Part shown: piece after piece, positions 40,735-52,985 of the stretch
How positions within the stretch are numbered: position 1 is the first letter of the stretch
Layout: each line of letters begins with the position of its first letter
Source of the DNA: Tolypeutes matacus
Taxonomy: Eukaryota; Chordata; Mammalia; Cingulata; Chlamyphoridae
Reading direction: 5' to 3'
Length of the DNA stretch: 64,000 nt
Assembly (NCBI GenBank): GCA_026826555.1
Contig: JAKSZT010053883.1
Coordinates: 30,485,282 to 30,549,281 of the forward strand
Notes under the pieces: model-generated
Databases searched by the model: none
Seen by the model: only the letters and a program-made list of their open reading frames with translations
What the model was told of the DNA's origin: nothing
Program-made: the position numbers and the translations under genes

Positions 40735-40920
40735 GTACTGCACATACATGAACTTTCTTAGGCCTCACAACTACCATATGAGGTAGGTCCTATTATTATC
40801 ATTTCCCTTTTACAGAAGAGGAGATGGAGGCACAGAGAGGTTAAGAAACTCTAAGGAGTGCACAGCTAGTAAGCGGCAAGTGGGAACCAAGTGCAGCCAG
40901 AGTTCATGCCCTTGGCTGCT
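40735..40920 (-). repeat. MIR SINE
   Basis: Complement orientation: CCATATGAGGTAGGTCCTAT, CCCTTTTACAGAAGAGGAGA, GGCACAGAGAGGTTAAGAAA, CACAGCTAGTAAGCGGC. Another in the same orientation lies at 40185-40370. Confidence 0.85.
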
Positions 40921-41003
40921 TGCCTCTCCTGCCAGACTTCCATGAAAGCACGGTTCCCTGGGGCCTAGGAGGTGACTCCCTGGATCCGCTGTGCCTGAGC
41001 CTT

Positions 41004-41073
41004 TTGGGGAATAAACCCAGGACATCATATAGGGGAAGCAGGTGCTCAACCACTGAGCTATATCTGCTCCCCA
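41004..41073 (-). mobile_element. tRNA-derived SINE (DAS-like) with target duplication
   Basis: On the minus strand the body starts GGGGAGCAGATATAGCTCAG, carries a box A (TAGCTCAGTGGTTGAG) and a box B (GGTTTATTCC), and ends CCCCAAAA. It is flanked by exact 12-bp direct repeats TGCCTGAGCCTT at 40992-41003 and 41074-41085. The GGGGAGCAGAT start and CACCTGCTTCCC segment match my memory of the armadillo/sloth DAS family, whose source is a tRNA-Ala. Only the tRNA part is present, about 70 bases. Confidence 0.75.
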
Positions 41074-41339
41074 TGCCTGAGCCTTCTTGCTCTGAGCTCC
41101 AGCTTCCCCCCACCCTCCCAACTCCCCAAGGCCCCCACATGGCAGTCCCCTCAGGCAGCGGTAGGAGGGTGACAGAGGCCCTGGTGCTGCCTGCCCCCTC
41201 CCTGAAGAGGCAGCGTGAAAATAAGCTCTCACCTTTGGCTTTGCCAAATGGAGATTGTCAACACCTCCTGCAGGAGCTTAGCTCTGCTCTGGCTCCTGGG
41301 TCAGGATGATTGTTACAGAGGGTGGAACACAGGTGGAGG

Positions 41340-41470
41340 CAGCATGTCCCTGGCTTTGAGTCCCAGATCCACCACTTACTAGGTGGTGCCTTTAGCCTCT
41401 CTCTGCCTCAGTTTCCTCATCTGTAAAATGGGTGGTAATAGCAGCACCTCACTGGATGGTAGAGAGGACT
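41340..41470 (+). repeat. MIR SINE fragment
   Basis: CAGATCCACCACTTACTAGG, CTGCCTCAGTTTCCTCATCT and GTAAAATGGGTGGTAATAGC. Confidence 0.8.
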
Positions 41471-42595
41471 AGGAAGTCTCTAACATAGGTCCCCTCATTA
41501 CTGGGAAGTAATGAGGTACTTGCACTCATTAGCAGGTCTTTGGTGGAAAAACTTGCAGAAAGTTGACGGTGTCAAGCTGGAGGGCAGGTCCTGCTTATCA
41601 TGGGCCGGGCGAGCCCGTGCCAATGGTGCCTTGCTGAATTCGCACAGCCACCACAGGACCTACGTTGGTTGCTAATTTTCTCTCTTTCAGAAGTGAAGAA
41701 CTTGAGGCTCAGTGAGATGAACTTACCTGAGGTGGTGCATCCCCCAGGCGGCCTGTGGCCTGGGCTCCTGACCTCTAGGATGCCCATGCTGACTGCCTTG
41801 CGCGTGGCTCCCGCTTACTGAGCACTTACTATGGGCCAGAGAGGAAGAAAGTATTGATACGCCCATTTTGCAGATGAGGGAACAACTCACAGAAGTCCAG
41901 GGGTGGGTCTCTGTTCACACAGCGAATGAGTGAGGTGCTGGGACTTGAACCCAGGCCTCCTGATCCCCCTGCTGTGGCAGCCTTCGTACGTGGCTTCTCT
42001 CTCTCTTCCACCCAGTGTCCCTCCCACCAGCTGCCCCTTCCTCCTCAGAGCTCTGCCGGCCTGCATCAGCTCCTCGTTCCCCTATCCCATGCAGATAAGA
42101 GGCTGCCCCTCGGCGTTGCCCTGGCTGAGCTTTGCTCATCCCTCATGCCAGCCCTCGGCTCCCTAGACCATCTGTCTCCCCCACACCCAAATTACTCAAG
42201 GTAGTGGCAGCTCCATCTCTGTGTCCCTGTCTCTATGGTGATGTGTTTTGTATTGGCCCCTTGCCCATGTGGCTGGGCATCCTTCCGTAGCTCTTTAAAG
42301 AATCAGAAGGAAGTGAGGAAATGAAGGCAAGCTCTTCCAAAATGCCCGGTGGGAGCGGCTGTGCTCAGAGGTGTGTGTACACATAGGGGAAGGTCTGAAA
42401 GTGGGAGGCTGGGGCATGAGCAGAGTAGAGAGGCTCTGCACCCCCAGAGAAAGCCACAGTAGGAGTCTTCACTCACTGAGATCCCAAGGGAAAGTCTCCC
42501 TCTCCCCTGCTCCCAGGGTCCTCGTCTGCCAGGACAGCAAACCAGACTTCTCCAAGCCTCCCAGGGGCCCTCCCGGCACTCCCCGCCCGGCTTAC

Positions 42596-42799
42596 GTGGT
42601 CGATGAGCTCCTTGACCATGCCGTTCCACTGGCCCTTGTCGTCCTGTGCCCCATATTTGCCGTCCTCCACCAGCCGGATCTCATAGGAGAAGCCCAGGAT
42701 GTGGGCCAGTTCCTTGAGCAGGTCGATGCAGTAGCCCTCGAACCGGTCGTTCCCATACAAGGTCCTGTCGGACTTCCGGAACATGACAAAGGGCTCCTC
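42596..42799 (-). CDS. GRIK3: GRIK3 coding exon (human exon 10 equivalent), S1 ligand-binding lobe
   Basis: This exon is 204 bp, 68 codons, phase 0 at both ends, with acceptor CCCTGTAG and donor GTAAGC. It begins [16 protein letters not shown], passes [13 protein letters not shown] and [11 protein letters not shown], and ends MVKELIDH. It forms most of lobe D1 of the glutamate-binding clamshell. The tyrosine in the LVEDGKYG segment and the following residues line the pocket in this family. GluK2 has one extra residue here (DDVNGQ against DDKGQ), which helps separate the paralogues. Confidence 0.98.
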
Positions 42800-42944
42800 C
42801 TACAGGGACAGACAGGAGAGGGGCTGACGGAGGCTGAATGAATGAAGGAGAGGCAGGCTGGGGACAGAGTGTTTGGGCCAGGGCCTCAGCTCATGTGTTT
42901 TAAAAAACTTGGGTGTGCACGTGAAAGGCCTGTTCAGGGAGGGG

Positions 42945-43140
42945 AGGGAAAGCACATTGAGTGCCAACTTTGTGCCTCACGAATGGCCACCTACTGGCAG
43001 TTCCAGGCACAATGGCAGGTGCTCAGGGGTGCTTACTGATTTATCTGCCCTATGGTCACATAGCTACTAAGCTCTGGGACAAGGATTTGAACACAAGACC
43101 ACCTGACTCCAAAGCTCAAGCTCTTCCTGCTGCACCAGGA
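42945..43140 (-). repeat. MIR SINE, diverged
   Basis: Complement orientation: GGTCACATAGCTACTAAGCT, GATTTGAACACAAGACCACC, TGACTCCAAAGCTCAAGCTC. It ends about 145 bases from the S1 exon. Confidence 0.65.
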
Positions 43141-43149
43141 ACAAAGAAA

Positions 43150-43338
43150 AGGAAAGTGTGGTCCCTGGACCAGTTGCATCAGCATTGCCTGGCGACTTGC
43201 TGGAAATGCACATTCTCAGACTCTGCCTCTGACCTACTGAAACAGAAATCTCGGGGTGGGGGCCAGCGACCTGAGTTTGAAGAAGCCCTCTGAGGGACTC
43301 TGATGCCCTGGCAAGCTTGGGACCACTGCTTTGGAAAG
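43150..43338. repeat. MER5-type hAT MITE
   Basis: AAAGTGTGGTCCCTGGACCA, AATGCACATTCTCAGACTCT and GGGACCACTGCTTTGG follow the MER5 order. Confidence 0.85.
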
Positions 43339-43444
43339 CCCTTCATCAAGGCTCTTCCCTGATTTCTCTACCAACTCCTATTTAAAAGATTAGATCTTCC
43401 AGCTTCCTATTTTACTTTCCAAGGATCTCCTCAATCCCTTGAGT

Positions 43445-43770
43445 TAGGATGCACCAGGGGGCCCTGCATTTAGTGAGCATGTACTATGCGCCAGGCCCTA
43501 GTAAATTAGCAAATGAGATAATGACTTTAGAGGGCCCACCCAGTACAGGGCCAGCTGAGCATGAGTGCCTGGCAGACAAAGCTAGTATTGCCTCATTTAA
43601 TCTTCCTTCACCCTCCCACCCTGTGGGGTAGGTACTAGCAATCTCACTTTATGATGCAGAAAGTAAAGTTCAGAGAGGACCAGTGACTGGTGAGCTAATG
43701 CAGAGGGAGGATTTGAACTTAAGGCTCTGTGATCCCAGAGCACAGGCTCTTAACCACCTGACTGTGCCAG
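43445..43770 (-). repeat. MIR SINE
   Basis: Complement orientation: GAGCATGTACTATGCGCCAG, GTGGGGTAGGTACTAGCAAT, GATTTGAACTTAAGGCTCTG, CACAGGCTCTTAACCACCTG. Near full length with an internal insertion of about 60 bases. Confidence 0.75.
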
Positions 43771-44139
43771 AGGCCCCAAGTTGTATGGATGGGGGATTTG
43801 TGGGAATGTGGCTGTGGGGCCAGAGCACAGGAGACAAATCTCCCAGGGGATGGGGAGCCCGTGAGAAATAAGTTTCTCATTGAAAACAAACCACTGGGGA
43901 ACCCTGCAAAAGAAGAACTAGGAGAAGAGGCAGGAAAACCAGTGGAAAGAAGCTCTTGGCCTTCTCCAATGTGAGGTACACAGTGTGAGGAACTGTGGGT
44001 GCTAATCTGGCCCAACCCAGCCCACAGTACATTCTCCAAATCCAGGTCAATATGCTGCTCCATCCACCCAACTTCACTTACAAATCCCTTTCCTGGGTCT
44101 TTGCTGTGGATAAGCTTGACTCCTAGACCTTAGCAAACT

Positions 44140-44340
44140 CAAAACCTTTATTGAGTTCCTACTGATTTCAACTTTTCTCAGAGTCTGTTTAATTTAAAAC
44201 TCACAACCTTGCAAGAGAGGTGACATTGTCCCCATATGATAGAAGAGGAAACAGAGACTCAGAGCAGGTCAATAAGTTTTCAAGGTCATACAACTTGTAA
44301 GTAGCACATTCAGGAGGTGAACCACAGTTTGACGGAGCCC
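44140..44340 (-). repeat. MIR SINE
   Basis: Complement orientation: TTTATTGAGTTCCTACTGAT, GAAGAGGAAACAGAGACTCA, GGTCATACAACTTGTAAGTA. Confidence 0.75.
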
Positions 44341-45494
44341 AGTTCCAATCCTTCCCAGTCAAATGGCCCCTCTGCCTGGCATCACTTTCCTCTCTGTTCC
44401 CTGAGCTCAGACTCTCTTAAATTAATCTGTTCTTCTAGACCCTAAACTCAGGTCAAGTTCCAAGAGCTGCCTTCCCGGGTCCTGCTCCTGGACAACTCTA
44501 GTCTTCTTTTGATTCATTTGGGCCTCCTTCCTCAGCCCCTTGCCCCATTTCTGCCTGTAACTCCTCAGCCTCTTTCTATTAGCCAGTCTTCCCCTAAACC
44601 TACCTGGACACCCCCATGTGTCAGAATGCCTCAAACCTACAGCTGATGGGTGACAACCACTCGCTAACACAATGCACTTATTTGGGGAACCTCATGCCCA
44701 CATGCTCTCGATAAGGGCACACATATAATTATGGAGTGTCTCATTGTTCCCTCAACCTGCAGGGCCACTATGTTGGCATCGTGGGCCCCTGGGGTGGGTG
44801 AGCAGTGGAAAGGCCCGGTGAAGACCCTCATCCGAGGTTCTTGGAGGCAGAAATCCACCAGCAGCCTCTTGCTGGGCTCCCACAGCAGCCGGCTGGATAG
44901 ATTTGTGGGTTCCCCAGCAATGCTTCCTTTCCAAATCCTGTCCCACCCCATGACAGAGGTACTTCAGATCTCCAAAAGCCCTGTGGGATGCTTCAGAGGA
45001 AGAGCTGGGGAGTGTCTGAATCCCCAAGGGGTTCCCGACTCTCCAGGGATTCTGAGAAATTATTTCTCGGTCTAATGTAATGGAAAGCTGGATCGTTTGG
45101 CTGGACTCCATGTTAAATCTCAGTGCTCCCCATCCCCACCCTCCAACCAAGTAGGCAGCTCAACAAGAAAGGTGAGAGGAGTTCAGGTGGGGCCCAGGAA
45201 AGCTGCTGAGACGACCTGGACGAAAGGGGACCTTGGCCAGCCTATGCAGTGACTTTGTACGGATTAGAAAAAGGCTCTCCTGTCCCTGGGCAGATGCTGC
45301 CCCCCACCCTAGCACAGGGATTGGTGAGCAGGGCCCGGGTGGGTTTTCAGCCCCAACTCATCCTTTCGATAGGATGCTTTTGTGTAGTGAACAAGCTGCA
45401 CAACTGCCTGGCGGCCCTGACTCTAGCTCAAGGAGAGAGGGCATCACTTTTCCACAAGATCCATCAAGCACACATAGATTTCCCTGAACAAAAT

Positions 45495-45665
45495 CTATTT
45501 CCTTCCATAAAATGGGGATAATAATAGAACCTACCTTACGGGGCTGTGGTGAGGATTAAATGAGTCAATTCATGAAAAACACTTAGAACGGTGTCTGGCA
45601 AAGGGTAAGCACTCAATGAACGTTAGATGTCATTATGATTAATATCCTCATCATTATCGTTTTCC
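45495..45665 (+). repeat. MIR SINE fragment
   Basis: ATAAAATGGGGATAATAATA, GGGGCTGTGGTGAGGATTAA, CTTAGAACGGTGTCTGGCAA. Confidence 0.8.
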
Positions 45666-48374
45666 TCTTCTTCTTCCAGTGGGCTGGTTGGCCTGTTCAC
45701 GGCCGTGACCTTTCCAGCCTAGAGACCATGTCCAATGTCACCAGAGGTGAACAATCATGGTGGGCAGCAGAAAGCCATTTCCAGAAAGGTCCCCAAGATG
45801 GCTCACTCCCTGATCCCCTCTCCACGTCCCTCCTTGGCCCTGTCATCTAAAATTAGCACTTCATTTGTGAAGCCACCACAGTCCCAGAATCTATACATCT
45901 CCATATAAATACGCTACCTTCGGAGCAGCTGTAAAATGCCATTAATTTCGGGAAGTGCTTTGCGGATGGCATACATATTTAACAGCCAAAGCCCAGAGCA
46001 TTAAGATGGTGCTCGCCTTAGTAATGTGTCTCCAGACCGGCAACATTTCCTAGGGGGTAATTCTGAACTCTGCCAACTACTTATTCATGGACTATTTCAC
46101 AATTTATTACTGGAAATGTCCAGACAGCCGATTCACAAGCTCTCTTGGCTGCTAATCGATTGCTCAGTGAAGGTGCCCTCAATTCCAGAACTTCACGCTC
46201 CCCTATTGCCCTGGGAGAACAGCCGTGGGAACAGGGGTAATATTTCTCTTCAACAAGTCACAGAAAACATGGGTCCAGAAAAATAACCGTTCCTGACTTT
46301 TCATCACCAGGGCTCTTGGTCTGGTCTCCCTACAAGCTCTTCTGGCCTCGTGAATGCCAGGCCGGGCGTTAAGCTCCTCACGCACAGGGCTGGCGGAGCT
46401 GGAAGAGGTCTGCATCTGAGGGGTCCTGGCGGGTCACCTCCAAAGGGAAGGACCCAGCAATCACTACCTAGCGGCTGCTTTCCTGAGCACCCCCATCTTA
46501 GGCAGTGGCAGCACCCAGGCATGCATGCACCCACCATATGTACAAAACGCTCCTGGCACACACACATGCTCACTCCCGGATGCCCTGTCTGCCCAGCCTG
46601 GCTCACAGAGGCCAAGGACGCTGGACCCAAGGCCTTGACTTCTGCCAGTTAGAACCAGAACAGGGCACCAGGAGCCCCACCCTCCCAGGGGGGCTTGGCA
46701 TGGGTCATTCTCCCAGCTCAGCCCCTGGCTTTTCTTGTTTATTTTTTTCCCCTCTCCACCGCTGGGTGCTGAGGTACTGGCCTGCCTGGCAGGTACATGA
46801 TGTGCACAGAGCGCGAATATGCCCATGGGGCGCTTCCAGACACCCACGCAGGCAGCAGGCCCACCCGCTCACACACACCCACACCGCCGCTCCCATCAGT
46901 AGCCAGAAGAACCCGGAACCTTCTGAAGCAGGGCCCCCAGGAGTGAGTCGTGCGTGTTTGCTGGGTGGATGAGCTGAGGTTTGGGGGATGAATTTTTCAT
47001 GAGTTCGTGGATGAGCAGAACCAGAACAGAGGCTGGGGCTGGGCGGGGAGCGGGGAGGAGGGCAGGCTTCCAGGCTCCTGCTGCTGCCTGGGGCTCAGGA
47101 ACGGGGAAGGCCGCCTGCAGGTCTGTCAGGGCTCTGTCCGTCTGTCTGTCTAGGTTAAGGGAGCCTGAGCATCTAACCCAGGGTTTAGGATAGGGAAGAA
47201 GAGGAAGTGTACTTAGAAGCAGCCCACACAGAGCCGCTGCTTCCAGCTAGATCCAGATTCCAAGGAAAAGAAAGAGAAGAAGAAACCCCTCTCCTCAGGG
47301 GTCTTGGATCCAGGCCCTGCTCTCTGGGGTCAAAGCAGTTTGATGTTCCTGTACTGGAGCCTTAGTCCTGCCTGTCACTCAAAGTGCTGTTGCCCTGACA
47401 ACACACTCCCAGGTTGGGGGGCAGGGCCTGTGCTCTCAGCAGGAGGTGGCCCTGTGTTCTGGCTGTGTTCCCCCAGGCTGGGCCCCTCCCCGCATCGTGC
47501 AGCTGTCCCAGAGACCCCCAGCTGAGAGCAGTCCCTCCCCCCCACCCAGGCGTGCAGACCGCAGACCCCAGCTGACCATTCTCCTTGGGGCATCTGGGCC
47601 AGCTTCCAGGTTTTCAGGGAGCCCTAGGCCAGTCCCTGTATGGAAGTGGGCATCTTTGGTCCCTGGAGCCTCCAGAGACCCTTTCTGCTGGGCACAGAGT
47701 TTCTTGGAGACCAGGGATGCGCTGAAGGCCGTCCTTTCGTTCCCCTGACCCGTAGGGAGAGGCTGTCCCAACCCTCCATGATCTCTGGGCAGTGGGGATG
47801 GAGGGCGCTCGGTCGAGGGTCACCCCCGGGACTGTGTGACGGGGCTGAGATGATTGGTGGCCCTCTGCTTCAAGTGGGTCTGCAGCCAGGAGCTGGTCGT
47901 TTTGGGTCAGAGGTCAAGGCAGCTGGGGCCAGGGTGGGGAGTTATTGTGATGCCAGAGACCGTGGCCCAGGCAGGGATGTGGTGAGCAGGACGTGGAGTG
48001 TCTGCATCAGCAGGAGACTTGGAGCTAGGGGTTAGTAAGGGGCTCAGGGGTCGCAAACCTAAACCCTTCAGGGGCCAGCCAGGAAATACAAGTACAAGAG
48101 GCAGCACTTTGCACAACAGGAAATGGGGGGTAGGGTCTGTGGTGAGCCAGGGAATGCTCATCCTGCCTGAAAGGCATTCAAATGCAAATTCAAGTTTATA
48201 AAGAGGTTTATGCTAGAGATTTATGCTAGTGATTTCCTAGGTGACTACGGCCAGGGGTCAGTTTTTGGTGATGTTCAGGACTCTGCCTGTGGATGGAAGC
48301 AGAGGTTTTCTCTAGAACTTTCGCCCTGTACGTGGTATTAAACCTGAGCTTTACTAGTGATTGGATTTCGAGTC

Positions 48375-48590
48375 AATAATAATAATAAGTAATAATAGCT
48401 GTTACCACTTATATTGCATTCATCTTCTCAATCCTATGAAGTAGGTACAATTATTATTACTTCCGTTTTTCAGATGGGGAAACTGAGGCACGGAGCGGCA
48501 AAACATTTCTAACACAGTTAACAGAGAAGCCAGGACTCAAACCCAAGGGTCCGTGCTCCTAACCGCCCAGCTCCTGTCATGCCCTCTGGT
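48375..48590 (-). repeat. MIR SINE
   Basis: Complement orientation: CTATGAAGTAGGTACAATTA, TTTTTCAGATGGGGAAACTG, AGGACTCAAACCCAAGGGTC. Confidence 0.8.
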
Positions 48591-49009
48591 CATGTGGTAT
48601 GTCCTAGAGCAGCCGCTTAGGCTCATATTCACCTGGACGTCTGGCGGCTGAGGGGCAGTGGGACCGATGGCTGTGTCCAGGTTATGGGCCAAGAGGGCCT
48701 CTCTCCTTCCATCCCCTCGGGTGCCTGGGAGCCAGCCGGATGCTGGAGGGGGACCTCTGGTGAGCAGCTGGGAGCAGCAGGCCAAGACCTTTGCAAGAGC
48801 TGCAGGTCAAGGGCAATGGATGCCCGCTAGATTCGGCCGCTGTCTAGTGTAGACAAAACCTATGCACTTCTGCAGAAGGGTCTTCTTGTCCTGCAAACAG
48901 GCTGCTGCCATTTAAATACAATTTAACCCCGAGGTCTTTCAAGGTGCTTGTATTTTGCATCCTTTTGGTCTGTTATCTTCAGGTACTTTGTAGAGTTGTG
49001 CTTTATGGT

Positions 49010-49570
49010 TGAATCGCCTATAGCTCATTTAATCCTCTCTCCTCTTAATCTCTTAAATCATACTACTTTTACCTTTTAAAAAATATCTTGTCCTGTGAAA
49101 AATGTTTTATTTATATCTCACATTTTATGCAGCTCTGTTTTTAATCTTTTACCACCTTTTTATTATTTTATTTTTACCCTTTTATATTTTAGCCTGGTTC
49201 TGCTTTTATCCTTTTGCTTTTTGACATTTTGGTTTTACATTTTTTACCTTGTCTAGTCAGAGCTGTTAATTATTTATTTTAATTTTTCACCTTTCTTTTA
49301 ATATCTTTCCTTTTCATCTTATTTTGTAGTTTCATTTTCTCTTTATTAGTTTCCTTTAACCTTTTTATTTTGCTCTCTTTTACCTCCCCCTTTATCTGTT
49401 CTATTTCTATCCACATCAATATCCCTTTAATTGCTGATCAGTCTTCATTCTAATCTCCTTGCTCTTTTTATTTATCTTTTAGATTTTTACATTACAATTT
49501 TTTTCCTGTTCCTGCTGAGATCTTTTGACTTACTGGTTTCAATAGCCTGATTCTTATTATTTTTTTTGCT
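49010..49570 (+). repeat. T-rich low-complexity tract
   Basis: About 560 bases dominated by T with scattered CTTTTA, CCTTTT and TTTATT units and very few G. On the GRIK3 sense strand this is A-rich and purine-rich. Confidence 0.8.
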
Positions 49571-50981
49571 AACTAAAATTCCATCAATAAAGTCAGGCAG
49601 GAGTGTGGGTGGGGTGTCAGCCCCAAAGCCGGGCAGGTGTCTCCCTAGCCCTCCTGCCAGTAGCTTGCCCATAGCCTCTAGCTGTCCATTGCCTTCAGCG
49701 TGGATCTTCTCTCTAGTCACAGCCCTGGAGCCTGGAGATGCAGCCCACAGGCTAGAAGGCCTCCCTAGAAGCCGCCAGCACCCCTAGTTGCTGCTGCTCT
49801 CCAGCATTCTGGAAGGGTGAGGTTTCCCTGACATCCCCTCCTGCTCCGTGGCCTCTGTCCTCCACCCAGCTGCGGGCACATGTGTGGTGAACTGCACTAG
49901 AGGGGAGGACAGAGGACCGTCCACTAGGCCTGGGGGAGCCACCTCTGGTGGGGAGGCAAGTCGGGGCAGACCCTTGTCCACGTGCCAGGGGAGGCACCCA
50001 GTGCAGGGTGCTCCGCCCAGCTCCCAGCTCCGTCCCATGGCAGCTCCCTATACCGAGCACTTCAGGCTGGGAGTGCTCCGCCCCCACCCAGGAGCAACCT
50101 CCACACGTGGTCCTTACCAACATATTTGCTTTATTATGAGGAGAAGCTGGTTAGAGCACAATTGTACTCAAAGGGTCAAAGAACACACCCGGCTTGGGCC
50201 CACGAGGGCAGGGCTGAGTATTTGAGAGTGTCTGCTCTGCTGTGGGCATTTGGACACCCCGAGGCCTTTCAGGGAGACCGGGGCACGTGGAGTGGGCGCA
50301 ACACTGGTCAGCTAAAGGAAGCCAGTGGCTCCAAGGTGCAGAGAGCCAGGGAGCCCCCAAGAACCACTTTCTGGGTTGAAATGGATCAGAAGGAGGCACT
50401 ACTCAGTCCTGGGGGATGGAGAGTGGGTGGGGGCGTGATGAGAGCTCTGGGGCAGGACCTGCATGTGTGTGGGCTCCCCAGCACCCAGTGGGCTCTCAGG
50501 GCGTGGCTGCAGCTCCTGCCACAGCTGGGGTGACCCACAGAAGGGCCTTAACCCTGGGAACTGAGGTGGGAGAGGCAGATCCCAAGTCCCATTGCATCTG
50601 GCGGTTGAACTCTCCTTATTTCTGCCCTCTGTTGTGTTCCTACTCAGACAGTGGCTCAGGGAGCAGATGGAGCTGAGAGGCAAAATCTCAGGGCCTCTGC
50701 AGAAGGGCTGGCCAAAAAGCCTCAGGCAGGCAAGAGGGCCGACCCGCCCTGCCTTTGGGAAGAGGCAGCTCCCCAGTCACCCCCTGTGGCCTGTGTGTCC
50801 ACTTTCCTGCAGCTCTACCCTGCCCGCCCAACTCCCCCCCCCCATCTTCTAGACTCCCAGCAGCCTCCTAAGAGGTACCTGGTCTGTGAGGGGTGAGGGG
50901 ATGGAGGGGGTCTCTCCAGCCCAGGGAGCCTGCCCACCCCCAGGTCAGATGGTCCCTCCTGTAGGGGCTGCAAGCTCTTAC

Positions 50982-51095
50982 CAGCACGGTGGTGACGATG
51001 AGTGACCTGTTTGTTAGAGAGTCGGTGACGTTAGGGCCTCGGCCCTTGGTGACCTCTGTGATGTTGAGCCCCTCAGCAGGACTCCACAACCCAAC
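50982..51095 (-). CDS. GRIK3: GRIK3 coding exon (human exon 9 equivalent), ATD-LBD linker
   Basis: This exon is 114 bp, 38 codons, phase 0 at both ends, with acceptor CCATCCAG and donor GTAAGA. It starts [15 protein letters not shown] and ends SLIVTTVL. It links the amino-terminal domain to the first ligand-binding segment (S1), and VTTVL is the first S1 strand. Three N-glycosylation sequons are visible (NIT, NVT, NRS). Compared with the human sequence as I recall it, V to L, D to E and A to T changes lie in the linker, a variable part of the family. Confidence 0.97.
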
Positions 51096-52799
51096 CTGGA
51101 TGGACAGGCAGACAGAAAACACGGCTGAGTCCTCAGGCTCCCCAGCCTACCTCCACATCAGCAGGGTCATCAGCTTGCTCTCATCACAAGCGCCACGCCA
51201 CCGTAGTCCTCTTCGTCACTGCTAACACATTTTGAGCTAACCATTCTGACAACAACCCTGCCGCCTGCCTCCTGCCCTGAGGGGCCTCCAAGGTGTCTGG
51301 TCTCCTGAATCTGCCACCTCCCCTTGCTGGCAAACCCATCACCTGCTGCTGAAAGAAAAAAATGCAGAGGGGGGTGATGGCGAATGCAAAGGCAGAGCCA
51401 GGAAGCTGCCAGGCTGGAGCTGAGCAGATGCCAAGAAGGGCTGGGGGAATCAGGGGTCTTGGGTCAGGGCCAGATCCTGCCCTGGCATGGGATGAAGTCA
51501 CTCTGAGGCTGGTGGACGGGGAGACCCTGGACACCCAGTTGCTTATTCATTGAGTCTCAGCCCCAGTGCCCCTGGGGGCAGACCACCTCCAACAAGGGAT
51601 CAAGAGGGATATTCTGTGAACATCTGTGGAATTAGGACATGGCCAATGAGGTGTATCATGGTGCAGGAAGGCAGGATGGGGCAGGAGAGTGGTCTTTGTA
51701 GCTGTTTTGGGAGGTGGTGGAACAAGGGGGTTTGGAAGGCTGCTAGGTTTGAAGGCAGTTTGCTTTGAGGTTTTGGTTTTACTTCTCAATCTGGCAGATA
51801 CTCTGGCCAAGGTGGTATAATCTCTTCCTCTCCCCCCCACCCCCCCCAATTGTCCTTGTTGATATCAGCCCTGAGGCTGGAGGGAGGTAAGGAAGAGTCA
51901 AGTTTACAAATCGTCCTAAAGCTTTGGACCTCTTGAAAATCCTTTTTGCTTGCTCAGCTCTGCCACCATCTCAGCTCCTCTCTCTCAAGGAAGGTCCCAG
52001 AGTGCCCACTCTGTCCTTGGCCCAGTTGGTGGGGAGGGGGAACTCAGGAAACGGAATCAATTAAACAGAGAGACCAAAGGCAAACATCCCATTAAGAGAG
52101 CTGTGCAAAGCAGATAGAGAGAGACATGTAATTATGCTTGGGTAATTCTGCCTTAATCCTCCCCAAGCCAGCAGCTTGAGCTGGCTGGATCAGTGGTGAC
52201 CCAGCTTAGCAAACAGAAGTCATGATCTGGGAGGCAGGGTGCCCACATTTGGGGGCTCAGCAGATCATCTGAAGCAAAAAGAGAAAAGCAGGTAGAATCA
52301 AAGAGGCTCTTCTCTCAAGTGGGTGAAGCTAAGAGCCAAGCCTGTTGAGCAGGAGGGTATGTGCCTAGCAGAGTGCCCAGGGCAGGAGGGGCCCAATAAA
52401 CACCTTGCCCCAGCAAGCATCTATTATGCTCCAAGTGCATGCCCCACTAAACATCAAGTGCTATGAGGTTAAGAGAATAGATATGATTGAAGAGGCTCCA
52501 GCTCCAAGGCCAGTTTTCAGAGGTTCCCACAATCTGAGTGGCTGTGACCAGGTGCCTTTGGTGGGTGACTCTGCAGGCCAACTTTTGCCCAGGGATAGTA
52601 GAGAGAGATTTTCTAGGGTATGAGCAACCGTCAATTTGTAGCAATTGCCTGGAGGGCTGTTGGAGGATTCCGATGCTGAAGGTGGGCTCAGAGGAAAAGT
52701 GTGCTCTGATGTCAATTATTGATGCCTGCCACTGGCATGGGAGTGGGAAGTGGTGGCGTGTGGACCATCTAGTTACCATCCCTAGAACATTAGGCTTTG

Positions 52800-52985
52800 A
52801 CTAGAGATGGGTAGTTGTGAGAGCAAAAATGAGACCCTTACATGAATGCTGGATTTCAGTAGGACTGCCAAATGAGGAAGTGAGCTTCCCATCACAGGAG
52901 GAGTTTAAATAGCTGCTGGAAGCTCACTTGGTGAGAACTCATGTGGTCTGTATAGGGTTGGACTGGAGGGTCTCAACTCATTTAC
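52800..52985 (+). repeat. CR1/L3-like LINE 3' remnant
   Basis: GAGGAAGTGAGCTTCCCATC, ACAGGAGGAGTTTAAATAGC and GGGTTGGACTGGAGGGTCTC resemble CR1/L3 3' ends. Confidence 0.55.

Larger units (their letters stand above)
42800..50981 (-). other. GRIK3: GRIK3 intron, 8182 bp
   Basis: From left to right the intron holds MIR fragments at 42945-43140, 43445-43770, 44140-44340, 45495-45665 and 48375-48590, and a MER5-type element at 43150-43338. A repeat-free AT-rich stretch lies at 45845-46260. GC-rich sequence fills 46280-48000. A strongly T-rich tract spans 49010-49570, and GC-rich sequence fills 49580-50980. No second gene is supported; the ORFs here are not conserved families. Confidence 0.85.

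Noticed and set aside
41004..41073. A functional tRNA gene
   Set aside because: Box A and B are present but the cloverleaf is imperfect, box B has lost its CG, and the exact target duplication and A-rich end show a retroposed SINE.
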